Assembly: GCA_014377145.1 (NCBI GenBank)
Contig: JACMQE010000047.1
Span: forward strand, 1 to 16,658
DNA: 16,658 nt
Origin: Glaciimonas sp.
GTDB lineage: Bacteria > Pseudomonadota > Gammaproteobacteria > Burkholderiales > Burkholderiaceae
Direction of reading: 5' to 3'
Positions 1 through 7,648 of the stretch are shown here, piece after piece. Under the pieces are notes generated by a model. It ran no database searches and was not told the origin of the DNA. It saw only the letters and a list, made by a program, of their open reading frames with translations. A program made the position numbers and the translations under genes. Positions within the stretch are counted from its first letter, which is position 1. Every line of letters starts with the position of its first letter.

Positions 1-131
1 AAATTTCGGCATTGGCATGGTTGCCGACAATACCTAATTTGACCGCCGTAATTTCAATCCGATCCACCAGCACTTGCGCTTGTTGACGGACTAAATCTGC
101 CGCCATATGTTCTGGATATGGCCAGCAGCAA
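1..131 (-). pseudogene. ThiD-like kinase fragment at window edge
   Basis: Read on the minus strand, positions 115 to 1 encode PEHMAADLVRQQAQ, then an AVKLGIVGNHANAE block. This resembles the segment of hydroxymethylpyrimidine/phosphomethylpyrimidine kinase (ThiD, thiamine pyrimidine branch) where a conserved Lys-Leu/Ile-Gly stretch follows the AdLVrxQ helix. A neighbouring frame at about 117-131 gives LLAIS, which would join PEHM if one base were restored, and a stop lies just upstream of it. No ThiD N-terminus (Gly-rich GGAG-type motif) can be read further upstream. This points to a truncated or frameshifted remnant whose 3' part lies outside the window. The identification rests on about 35 residues, so another ribokinase-superfamily kinase is possible. 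Confidence 0.4.
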
Positions 132-351
132 ATCCTAGCATGGCCTGCGGCCCCAGACGATAGGTATTGAAAGTATTCGAAATACTGCCAATTTCCACCT
201 GATGAAGAGATTTCAAAGACTTATCACACGTTAAATAAATGGGTTTGAGGATTCTATTCAGAAGAAATACAAAAATATTCTGGCCTATTGAGATCTGTGA
301 TTGGCTTGCTGTTGAAAACAATGGCGCTGTTCAAAAACGCAGTATTAGAGG

Positions 352-1190
352 CTGCACCAAGGTATGGTATTCGACGTTGATGATACCTGCTTGCAGACTC
401 TCTATCCAAAGGGCGAAGAAAAAGAAGCCGAGAAATTTACCTGCTCGATTCAGCAAGGCCCATACAAAGTGTTCGAACGCCACGGCTTGGTCTTTGCTTA
501 TATGAGATTGCCAGAAAAAGAACCGCCGTTCCCTGAATGGGAAACAAATTTTACCGTCTATTCTGACACTAAATTAGTGCCGTACAGTAATTTTCAGCAT
601 CGTAACTGGCTACAGGGTGCAGGACAATGCTGCAGATAATTATTATCCAAAGGCAATGGATAACTCGACCAATGTTGTGGATAAGAACTATTGGACGATG
701 AGAATAGCAAGATGATTGGCTGGCGCGTGATGGGACCGAATATTGATATGCAGGGCATCGATGATGAAGAAATGGCGGGCTACGAAACCATCGATTTTCT
801 AGAAAGTCAAGTCGCGATAAGGTGATCAGAGCGTTTTGGTAAATATAAATTGGAAGACTTCCCGCCGATTCCATCTCACCACCGTGAGCGTGATTGCTAT
901 AAGGACGCGCACCAAGTGCTAGGTGACTAAGAGGCGATTATCAGTCAACGCCCTATCGCGCTGTACATGCGCTGGAAAATCCGACCAAATTTGATGTAGG
1001 TGTTTTCTTATTTTGAAAGCTTCTTCCCGATGCGGTAGGCGGTGCGCAGCTCAAATCCCAAAGCCAGTACGGAAAATTTTTATGAATGGTTGCAGAATAT
1101 TATAAAGGTGCGCCGAATAGCTATTGCAGCGGTAATGTATTAGAGGTCGCCGAGACTGCAACAATCGAAAAAAATGGAGCAATCTATTAA
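352..1190 (+). pseudogene. Rieske ring-hydroxylating dioxygenase alpha subunit, degraded
   Basis: The readable protein begins within the second half of the Rieske domain (HQGMVFDVDDTCLQT, matching the usual YHGWxFDvdG). It continues through FTCSIQQGPYKVFERHGLVFAYM, PYSNFQHRNWLQ (catalytic-domain entry) and SKMIGWRVMGPNIDMQG. It then shows ERFGKYKLEDFPPIP, RERDCYKDAHQVLGD and EAIISQRPIALHALENP, the typical C-terminal part of phthalate-dioxygenase-like alpha subunits. The frame changes near 600-630, 700, 820, 965 and 1090. A TAA replaces the expected Tyr codon of the GDYEA motif near 930. The N-terminal Rieske cysteine half is absent. A weaker tail (NFYEWLQ, KGAPNSYCSGNVLEVAET) extends to about 1190. 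Intact relatives oxidise aromatic or related ring substrates with a reductase partner; no reductase gene is visible here. The substrate cannot be inferred. Confidence 0.8.
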
Positions 1191-1275
1191 GAAGTAAATT
1201 GGAATGGATAGTGCCCGGGGTGCTTTTCTGCATTAAATCGGCATTCAGTCACTATCTTTCTACTTCGCTACCGAT

Positions 1276-1297
1276 GACCGAACGCGGTCGCTTTTTT
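1276..1297 (+). terminator. Rho-independent terminator-like hairpin
   Basis: The stem gaccg / cggtc closes on the 4-nt loop aacg (1276-1289) and is followed by gc and a run of six T. It lies about 85 nt after the last readable piece of the Rieske dioxygenase pseudogene and points the same way, so it was probably that gene's terminator. Confidence 0.6.
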
Positions 1298-1744
1298 GGT
1301 CTGACAAGTGTCACGTAGTTGTTATTCTTTAGAGTAATTTACTGTTTGGATGTAAATACGGCTGTTGGTTATTTTTTATGACCTGACACGACGAAAGGCC
1401 ATCCTGATTGATCGAGGCGATATAGCTGACTGAGACGATGGCGAGTTTTTGTATTGCCTTGGATTGTTGCGCGCGCATTGTTAATTATCTGCATTGATAC
1501 TTTGAGAGTGGGATGGCGCATTACCGTCGATGACGTCCAGGCAGATGTCGATGCCTTTGCAAACATCGTTTACACATTCGAGTAAGTCGCAAAGAAAGTA
1601 GCGTTGTGCGTATTGGTGATGTAGTCGGGCGATCTGGGTTGATCGCTTGAGAGATTGGGTTGTGGAGATTGTTCGTGTGCATGGGTAGTTGGCATCAATC
1701 TATCCTTTAGTCGGGTTTTTAGCCTTGTCAGTTGGATAACGAAT
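1298..1744. other. Gene-free stretch, nothing recognised
   Basis: No reading frame here could be matched to a known family. The longest open frame (minus strand, about 1369-1566, 65 codons) has no recognisable domain and no convincing ribosome binding site. A short perfect hairpin (gcgatc / gatcgc around a 6-nt loop) lies near 1634-1651 and is not followed by a T run. This is most likely decayed coding sequence between two pseudogenes, continuing up to the palindrome at 1745-1803. Confidence 0.4.
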
Positions 1745-1803
1745 GACGGGATAGACAGACTGGTTTACACCAGTAAGCCCTAGGGCTTACTGGCTATGCC
1801 GTC
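1745..1803. repeat. Nested palindrome / cruciform-like stem
   Basis: Positions 1770-1793 are a perfect 24-bp palindrome; each half is ccagtaagccct or its reverse complement. It is enclosed by an outer stem in which gacgg and atag (1745-1749, 1751-1754) pair with ctat and ccgtc (1794-1797, 1799-1803), with one G/G mismatch. Fifteen unpaired bases (1755-1769) separate outer and inner stems on the left side. A competing small hairpin is possible between actgg (1759-1763) and ccagt (1770-1774). No T run follows, so a simple intrinsic terminator is unlikely. Its role is unknown; candidates are an insertion element end, a protein binding site or a structured RNA. Confidence 0.65.
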
Positions 1804-1867
1804 CAAAGGGAACTAGCATTAGTGCAGACTAAGGTTGCACGGTCTACGTATCCTTACATTCAAGCTG

Positions 1868-2397
1868 TCATACTTGTGTTCTTTTTTGACGAATGTTGCC
1901 AGCTTCATCGTTGATCATGATGTAATTTTCGAAAAAAACTGTGGCATCCTGCGTAATTAGATCGAGCAAACGTCTAGTCGCTGCCCAGGCCGTGCTATAG
2001 ATCGTATGTGTATGACACATCACGATGATATCCGAGTGCAATTCATGCACCATCGAATCCAAACGAATCCGGCACGATTCAACGCATAATCACCTTTCAC
2101 TACTTCGCCTTTATGATCGGTAAGGATCAGATTGGAGACCTTTACCTTTACCTGCGAGAAATGAACTGCCATCGGATTGCTCCAATACAAATTTGGAAAC
2201 TCCGAATTGTATAAGGTCAAATGACCTTCAAAACTATAATCAAAACCATGTAACGTAAACGCACGGCATGCTGCGATTAACCGCTCTTTGCGATGCTGGC
2301 GCTTCTGCACATAGCTTTTAAACGTTGGCATCGTTGCAAATTTGAGCCTTTTTTGTTTAGGCTGGTACAGCGATATGCGGTCGGCTACTTCAGACAT
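1868..2397 (-). pseudogene. Class II aldolase/adducin-family protein, frameshifted and truncated
   Basis: The first frame starts at 2397 (MSEVADRISLYQ) behind a good ribosome binding site (aaaggag). It runs through RKERLIAACRAFTLHGFDYS, a GHLT motif (usually GHIS), the LYWSNPMAVHFSQVKV segment and GDYALNRAGFV. Near 2055 the frame shifts and the protein continues as DSMVHELHSDIIVMCHTHTIY, which includes the HTH metal-ligand motif of the family, then ITQDATVFFENYIMINDEAG. It ends at 1868 after about 175 residues. Related enzymes have about 250, so the last 70-80 residues with the C-terminal metal-binding His are missing. A 6-bp tandem duplication (VKVKV) is also visible. Intact relatives are zinc-dependent aldolases or decarboxylases of sugar-like compounds. 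It is divergent from the adjacent LysR remnant, a common regulator-target layout. Confidence 0.8.
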
Positions 2398-2649
2398 AAT
2401 TTTCTCCTTTAAGACTAAATCTTTTGTGACTCATCATTCAATGGCATGTCGTTGTGGGTAATGCTATTTCTGCGCTGAGCGCTCGGTGTCTGGTGCTGCT
2501 AAGGTGCCAATTGGTCGGTTGTTACGTTATTGCGTTGGAACGATGGCAAGCGTTGGTGAATGATTGCAAATACGATCATCGAACCTCGGAAGCACCTTGA
2601 CAAATGCTTCTTTTTTACCAATATTGAATTCAATTCACCTATAACTATT
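2398..2649. promoter_or_regulatory. Divergent intergenic region between aldolase and LysR remnants
   Basis: These about 250 bases separate two divergently arranged pseudogenes and would have held both promoters and the LysR operator. I can assign only the aldolase ribosome binding site (aaaggag, read on the minus strand just above 2397). No clear T-N11-A palindrome or -35/-10 pair was found with confidence. Confidence 0.35.
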
Positions 2650-3384
2650 CGAAATTTCCCCGTTTCTTTTCACTCCGCGCATTCAATTCTGCCGCAAGGC
2701 AAAGAAGCTTCGTGCTTGTGGCCCAAGAGTTGTATCTGACGCCATCCGCCATTAGCCACCAAATCCGTGGACTCAAAAAATATTTTAAAAAATCGCTGTT
2801 TGAAAGACTTACCCGGCGCTTTGAACTGACGCTGGATGGCAAGCAGTTGCTGACTGGCTTATCGCGGACATTTGATTTGATAGAGTCGTCATGCGCCGAT
2901 TTAAGTTTACCGACTGAGACAGAATCCCTTGCCGTGCATTCCACACCTAGCTTTGCCGCCAAATGGCTGGGGCCGCATTTGTGACATTTTATGCAGCAAA
3001 ATCCATCAATCACCATTCTGATGTCGTCTAACGCGGACTCGATTGATCTGATTCAACACGAAGAGCTCGATATTGCGATTGCCTAGGGCGCTGCAAAACA
3101 GTACTCGGGCGTCAATATTGAAGCACTGGGAACCGAGGTAATCACGCCACTTCCCCACCCAAGCTATTGAAAAGAAGGCTGAGATCGACCTCAATGAGAT
3201 GGCCCATTTCACGCTAATCAATTCGCAGCTTAATCCGATGGCATGGCAAAACTGGTTTGATCTACATGGCATTAATCTTCCGGATAGATCTCGACCATTA
3301 TTTGCTCGCGGATCACTGGCGATTTCTGCGGTGCTCAACGGCCTTGGCGTGGCGCTTGAAAGCACCCGTCTGGCAAAATGACTT
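2650..3384 (+). pseudogene. LysR-family transcriptional regulator (GcvA-like), inactivated
   Basis: The N-terminal winged helix-turn-helix is clear: FFSLRAFNSAARQRSFVLVAQ, then LYLTPSAISHQIRGLKKYF and SLFERLTRRFELTLDGKQLL. The effector domain follows with VHSTPSFAAKWLGP, NPSITILMSSNADSIDLIQHEELDIAIA and, after a frameshift near 3165, INSQLNPMAWQNWFDLHGI and GSLAISAVLNGLGVALESTRLA. In-frame stops occur at 2982-2984 and near 3085, where a TAG replaces what is usually a Tyr codon. No start codon could be found in frame upstream, and the C-terminus stops short at about 3381. The wording is closest to GcvA-type LysR proteins. It probably once controlled the divergent class II aldolase gene. Confidence 0.85.
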
Positions 3385-4089
3385 CTCCTGCTATATTTCT
3401 AACGTCGCTGAGAATGGCCCAGCGGGCCACACTGACGTCTTTTTCCAGAATGACACGACTGACAATTTTTTCAAGTTGCGAATGATTGCTAGGCGAGGTA
3501 ATAAGTTGGCCCGCAACTAGTTGCGTTCCTGATGGCAGGTCTTCGCTATGCAGCGATTGGACGACCAGATGTAGCATGCGATTGAGCATGTGCAGTATCA
3601 GGGTGCGAACTTGTACTTCATCATCCTGGCGGCAGACAATGGACAACCGATACACCAACTCGATCTCGCTGGCGCTTTGCAAATCTCGTCGATTGATCAG
3701 ATACGAAACACTACGCAGCAAAACGTTGGTGCCAAGTATGGCTGCCGCGCCAATCCCCGCTTCAAGTGGATGCCCCCACAAAACCACACAGCATGCCGAC
3801 TGCTGCTGAGCACCATAGCGTTGCGGCAGTATTCAGGCCACGTACAATGGCACCTTCGTGCATGATAACGCCAAACCTAAAAATCCAATACCGGATACGA
3901 CATAGGAAACGATCCGGGTTGCGCCTTGTGGATTGGATTCAAATGCAGACACCATCACAAACAGCGTGCACCTATTGCTACCAATGCGTTAGTGCGTAGA
4001 TCCGCCATACGCTGGCGTATCTGACGTTCGGCACCAATCAAAGCCCCCAATGTGAGCGCAAGCAGCACTCGTATTAAAAAATTTTCCAT
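3335..4089 (-). pseudogene. MgtC/SapB-family membrane protein, frameshifted
   Basis: Starting at 4089 the minus strand encodes MENFLIRVLLALTLGALIG followed by AERQIRQRMADLRTNALVAIG, the hallmark first helix and ERQ-R-AGLRTN motif of MgtC proteins. After a frameshift near 3985 it reads FESNPQGATRIVSYVVSGIGFLG, then GAIVRGLNTAATLWCSAAVG in another frame. The last frame (3787 down to 3335) gives AAILGTNVLLRSVSYLINRR and a C-terminal cytoplasmic domain with YRLSIVCRQDDEVQVRTLIL. At least three frame changes make it non-functional as written. MgtC proteins sit in the inner membrane and support growth at low magnesium, and virulence in some pathogens. The 3' end overlaps the end of the convergent LysR remnant. 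Confidence 0.85.
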
Positions 4090-4522
4090 TCCATTATCAA
4101 CACCTCAACGTCAGGTTGCCACGCATTGCAGAACGCGCACAAACGCATGGACAACATGTAGCCTGCACCGGAGCAGCATTTCTGTGCGCACAAGCAGGGA
4201 ACTAAGGATCAATCAAAAAGGATGGGAGTATAAAGTGAAGATGGCGATAATCGTAGCTATAACAATCACCAGAAAATACGATCTACAGAGCGACAAACTG
4301 AATAATTCAAAACCATTCAGAACAACTGTCCAAGATAAAAACTCCAAGAAACGTAATCAGCCGAATTTTACTGAGCTGGGTGAAGCATATCAAGCCACAA
4401 TCAGCAAGCATCATTGCGAACTTACTAGTTCCATTTTTAATATTGTTGCCACTTACCGCTTGTCATCCTTGCACCATCCGCTAGCGCAGCGAATTAGCAG
4501 TCTGCACAAAATTACACCCCTA
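4090..4522 (-). other. Long gene-free leader between tcdA and the mgtC-like remnant
   Basis: These 433 bases lie downstream of tcdA and upstream of the MgtC-family pseudogene, both on the minus strand. The plus-strand open frame across it (about 4052-4570) has no family resemblance and overlaps the 3' end of tcdA, so I do not call it. A 7-bp inverted repeat (gcgcaca / tgtgcgc, roughly 4130-4190) could close a large loop just upstream of the mgtC-like start. No known magnesium riboswitch core was recognised. It is either decayed sequence or a long regulatory leader. Confidence 0.3.
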
Positions 4523-5383
4523 TTACACCATTGTCACTTTTTCTTCGGCATCAGCAGCCAGTTTGCGTAAAGTATACGCGGCTGCGACTAATCCAAAAGT
4601 GGCGGTGACGACCACTGCCGAGCCATAGCCAGCGCAATTTAAACCGGTTACGCCAGCGGTTTCCTGATTGTCTGTCGAACACACTGCTTGGTTTATCGGC
4701 AGGCGCAAAGGCTCTGTTGAAAATACCGCATCAATTCCAAATTTACTTTTTTCACCGCTTGGAAAACGGTATTGCGAACGCAACAATTTGCGCACTTTGG
4801 CTAACAACGGTTCTTGCTCGGTCCGCGCCAGATCGCGCACGTCAATACAAGTTGGATCAACCTGTCCGCCAGCGCTGCCAATGGTGATCAAACGTATACT
4901 ATGATCGCGGCAATACGCAATCACTGCCGTCTTTGCACGCACGTTGTCGATAGCGTCAATAACGTAATCGTAGCGATTTCCGCCTAGCATTTCTTCCAGA
5001 TTATCTGTGTTGATGAAATCTTCGACTTCAGTGACCTGGCAATAAGGATTAATTTGTTTAATGCGCGCCGCCAGCGCGGTGACTTTGGCCTGGCCCAAGG
5101 TGTTGGTTAAGGCGTGAATCTGCCGATTGACATTCGATTCAGCCAGATTATCGAGATCGATCATGGTCAAGTGACCAACCGCACTACGGGCCAGCGCCTC
5201 AACTGCCCAAGAGCCGACGCCACCCACACCGATGATGCAAACACGCGCCAGCCGAAAACGCGTCAACGCTGCCGTCCCATACAGGCGTGCAATGCCACCG
5301 AAACGACGATCAAAATTGATGTCTTCGGCGCTGATGGTATCTAAAATCGGGAAGGTCTGAGATGGCGTAATGGATGAGGACAT
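4523..5383 (-). CDS. tcdA: tRNA threonylcarbamoyladenosine dehydratase
   Basis: TcdA (CsdL) uses ATP to cyclise N6-threonylcarbamoyladenosine (t6A) at tRNA position 37 into the cyclic form ct6A. The protein shows the E1-like/ThiF Rossmann nucleotide-binding motif CIIGVGGVGSWAVEALARS near residue 50. MIDLDNLAESNVNRQIHA follows, with the Arg used in adenylation, then YDYVIDAIDNVRAK. The ATG at 5383 (MSSSITPSQ) gives 286 residues, close to the family's usual 265-290. An upstream TTG at 5425 would add 14 residues without similarity and is less likely. The upstream ribosome binding site is weak for both. The frame is intact although both neighbours, an IS3 remnant and an mgtC-like pseudogene, are dead. 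Sua5, which makes the t6A precursor, is encoded at 10586-11635. Confidence 0.93.
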   Translation of the reverse strand: MSSSITPSQTFPILDTISAEDINFDRRFGGIARLYGTAALTRFRLARVCIIGVGGVGSWAVEALARSAVGHLTMIDLDNLAESNVNRQIHALTNTLGQAKVTALAARIKQINPYCQVTEVEDFINTDNLEEMLGGNRYDYVIDAIDNVRAKTAVIAYCRDHSIRLITIGSAGGQVDPTCIDVRDLARTEQEPLLAKVRKLLRSQYRFPSGEKSKFGIDAVFSTEPLRLPINQAVCSTDNQETAGVTGLNCAGYGSAVVVTATFGLVAAAYTLRKLAADAEEKVTMV

Positions 5384-5489
5384 GAGTTCTGACAAGACGT
5401 AAGTTAATAAACGACTATTAAGCAATATTAATGGGCTATCTTAGAAGAAGCATTAAATGCGCACCTATTTTACCGATACATTCTTATTC

Positions 5490-6180
5490 ACGTATTGCAG
5501 AGAAATGGATTGACGATAGCCTCTAAAATTGGGCTTTATCCAGAATAATGCGCGAGAATGGTATCCGTGCTCATCATAAACGGCGCTAAAGGATGACTAC
5601 GGACTCGAAACACGGCCTTCTATTTAAGGAGAACCTGCTAAGCCGAAAATTGATACCAGCTGCACCAAATCAAGTTTTGACTTTGGACATTACCTATTTT
5701 TGTACCTATGAATGCTAATTATATCTGGCTATCGTTCTTGACATGTTCAACCAAAAAGTAATTGGCTGGTCGCTCAAGCCACGCATGACGATCGATAGCG
5801 TGATGGACGCTTTAAAGATGGTATGTGGTTCCGTAAAAGACGTGCAACAGGATTCATGGATCACTCGGATCGTGGCAGTCAGTACGCCAGCTACACGTTT
5901 CAAAAAATTCAAGGAATTCGGTATGTTCTGCTCGATGCAGTAGAACAGCTAATTGCTGGGACAACGTCCCTACGGAAATTCGGTTTAACAGCTTCAAGAA
6001 TGAACAAGCACGCATATTCTGCGTTACTTTAGCCGTGCCGACATGAAGACGATCAGTTTTGCGTACATTAAAGTGTTTTATAATCGCAATTGGCAACATT
6101 CGACGCTTGGTTATCGATTACCAATTCAGCATCTCGAAATATGGGCTAGTGAGCAGAAGAAGGAGAAACTAGCATTATAA
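5490..6180 (+). pseudogene. IS3-family transposase (OrfB) remnant
   Basis: Across several frames the plus strand reads MRENGIRAHHKRR, TTDSKHGLLF, PAAPNQVLTLDITYF, LYLAIVLDMFNQKVIGWSL, KPRMTIDSVMDAL, FMDHSDRGSQYASYTFQ and finally FYNRNWQHSTLGYRLP. These are the ordered blocks of the IS3-group OrfB DDE integrase core: the DITY and HSDRGSQY segments carry the two Asp, and the last Glu lies in the poorly preserved region near 5950-6000. Many frameshifts and stops occur. OrfA and both terminal inverted repeats could not be found, so only a piece of the element survives. It sits between the divergent tcdA and the hemerythrin-pdxH pair without interrupting either. Confidence 0.85.
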
Positions 6181-6329
6181 AGTTTATCCCATGGAAGACG
6201 AAATATCGAAGGAAGCTCATATTCATCATTTACGCGTTTTCGATAGCAGTGTTCTAATGAAAGCAGTTTCGTATTGGCACACACATCCTTGTTGCACTAT
6301 TTCATCGCCTCACTTTAGCCAGGATAATT

Positions 6330-6854
6330 ATGGGTAATTCCCTTTTTGATACGGCCCCTGATTTTGGTCAGCCGATTGCCGCATTCAAACACTGTCACGA
6401 GCAGATACGCAAACAACTTGCGGCGCTAGAACGGCTGCAAGCACACTTGCCCGAACAAAGTACAAACGAGGAAGTGCAACAAACCGTGGCAGAGATTCTG
6501 CGTTACTTCACCAAAGCCGCACCGCATCATCAACAGGATTTATTTCCAATGCTAACTGCTACTGCCAAAGATAAGGATGCAGCGGTCCTACAACGATTGG
6601 GGCCAGAGATTATTAGTGAACATCTCCAAATGGATCAACTCTGGCAAAAGCTGGAAACACAACTGATCTTGTTACAAACTGATAATACTGCCAACATTTC
6701 GCATACGGATGTCTCGCTTTTTTTGCGGCCTGTACCTAGCGCATATGGAGAAGAAAGAAGCCTGGATCGCACCGATGACAAAACGCATTTTAGTGATGCA
6801 CAAATGACCCAGTTGGGAACCGCCATGCAGCGCCGCAGAGGAATTTCCGCATGA
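6330..6854 (+). CDS. Hemerythrin-domain protein with an internally shifted segment
   Basis: The 174-residue open frame shows a hemerythrin-like HHE four-helix pattern: [18 protein letters not shown] near residue 20, [12 protein letters not shown] near 67-78 and [14 protein letters not shown] near 95-108. These supply His and Glu ligands for a di-iron or oxygen-sensing site. Residues about 131-153 ([13 protein letters not shown]) do not fit. The +1 frame over 6725-6792 reads [20 protein letters not shown], which looks like the expected last helix with its His and Glu. Removing one T from the seven-T run at 6718-6724 and adding one base near 6792 would restore a continuous protein. The product as written probably lacks part of its metal site. 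It starts behind an aggataatt ribosome binding site, and its stop overlaps pdxH by 4 nt. Confidence 0.75.
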   Translation: MGNSLFDTAPDFGQPIAAFKHCHEQIRKQLAALERLQAHLPEQSTNEEVQQTVAEILRYFTKAAPHHQQDLFPMLTATAKDKDAAVLQRLGPEIISEHLQMDQLWQKLETQLILLQTDNTANISHTDVSLFLRPVPSAYGEERSLDRTDDKTHFSDAQMTQLGTAMQRRRGISA

Positions 6855-7513
6855 ACCAAAAAACTGACAAACTTTCCCTATCGATTGCTGATCTTCGGAT
6901 CGATTACAGTCACTCTAGCTTGTCCAAAGCCGATCTGCTGGCCGATCCAATGGCGCAGTTTGGAAAATGGCTGGGTGAGGCAATTAGTGCACAGGTTCCA
7001 GAACCTAACGCCATGAGTCTGGCAACGGTAAATACTGACGGAAGGCCTTCATCGCGCATTGTTCTGGTAAAAATTTTTGATGCTGGGGGCATTACCTGGT
7101 TCACTAATTACACAAGTCGAAAAGGTAAAGAATTGGCACACAATCCCTATGCAGCGCTGTTATTTCATTGGGTCGAACTAGAACGCGAAGTACGTATTGA
7201 AGGAAAAGTTGAACGTGTCTGCAATGCCGACAACGACGCTTATTTTGCAAGCCGTCCGTTACGCAGCCGTCTGGGTGCAATTGCCTCGGCACAGAGCCAG
7301 CCGATTGTGAATCGGGAGTTGTTAGAGGCTAATTACGCCCAAGCTGAAGAAACCTTTGGAGAACACCCTCCGCGTCCGACAAGCTGGGGAGGGTACAAGC
7401 TTTTTCCAGATACGGTAGAATTTTGGCAGGGGCGCCATTCTCGGCTGCATGACCGCATTCTGTATATGCTGGATGATAACGGCACTTGGCAACGGCAACG
7501 TTTACAACCTTAA
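6851..7513 (+). CDS. pdxH: Pyridoxamine 5'-phosphate oxidase
   Basis: PdxH is the FMN-dependent cytosolic oxidase that converts pyridoxamine or pyridoxine 5'-phosphate to pyridoxal 5'-phosphate, the last step of vitamin B6 synthesis and salvage. The 220-residue protein contains [20 protein letters not shown], then [19 protein letters not shown] (FMN phosphate binding) and [19 protein letters not shown]. The C-terminal signature is [17 protein letters not shown] followed by SRLHDR. Length and motif order are normal and the frame is intact. The ATG overlaps the hemerythrin stop as ATGA, and a gagg sits about 9 nt upstream, which suggests translational coupling. The downstream cfa gene is dead, so pdxH marks the boundary of retained function. 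Confidence 0.97.
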   Translation: MNQKTDKLSLSIADLRIDYSHSSLSKADLLADPMAQFGKWLGEAISAQVPEPNAMSLATVNTDGRPSSRIVLVKIFDAGGITWFTNYTSRKGKELAHNPYAALLFHWVELEREVRIEGKVERVCNADNDAYFASRPLRSRLGAIASAQSQPIVNRELLEANYAQAEETFGEHPPRPTSWGGYKLFPDTVEFWQGRHSRLHDRILYMLDDNGTWQRQRLQP

Positions 7514-7648
7514 TAAAGTACATGGCGATGTACAAAGCCAGACACAAATACAGATAAAAAACGGCAGTGAACACCGGCAAAATTATGTTTTAAGTAGAGC
7601 TTGCAAAAGCATATTTCCGATAAATCCAGTGTTACTGGAGAAAAGATC

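Noticed and set aside
1369..1566. 65-codon minus-strand open frame
   Set aside because: No recognisable domain or ribosome binding site, and it sits in decayed sequence between pseudogenes.
4090..4522. Known magnesium riboswitch upstream of the mgtC-like gene
   Set aside because: No M-box-like conserved core was recognisable; only a long gap and one inverted repeat are present.
4052..4570. 172-codon plus-strand open frame
   Set aside because: It runs antisense over the mgtC-like start and the tcdA end, has no domain resemblance and a composition typical of non-coding frames.
5384..5425. Upstream TTG start for tcdA
   Set aside because: The added 14 residues have no similarity to TcdA, and the ATG at 5383 gives the usual family length.
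7515..7534. gtacat-ggcg-atgtac hairpin just after pdxH
   Set aside because: It has a perfect stem but no T run on the plus strand, so I do not call it a terminator.
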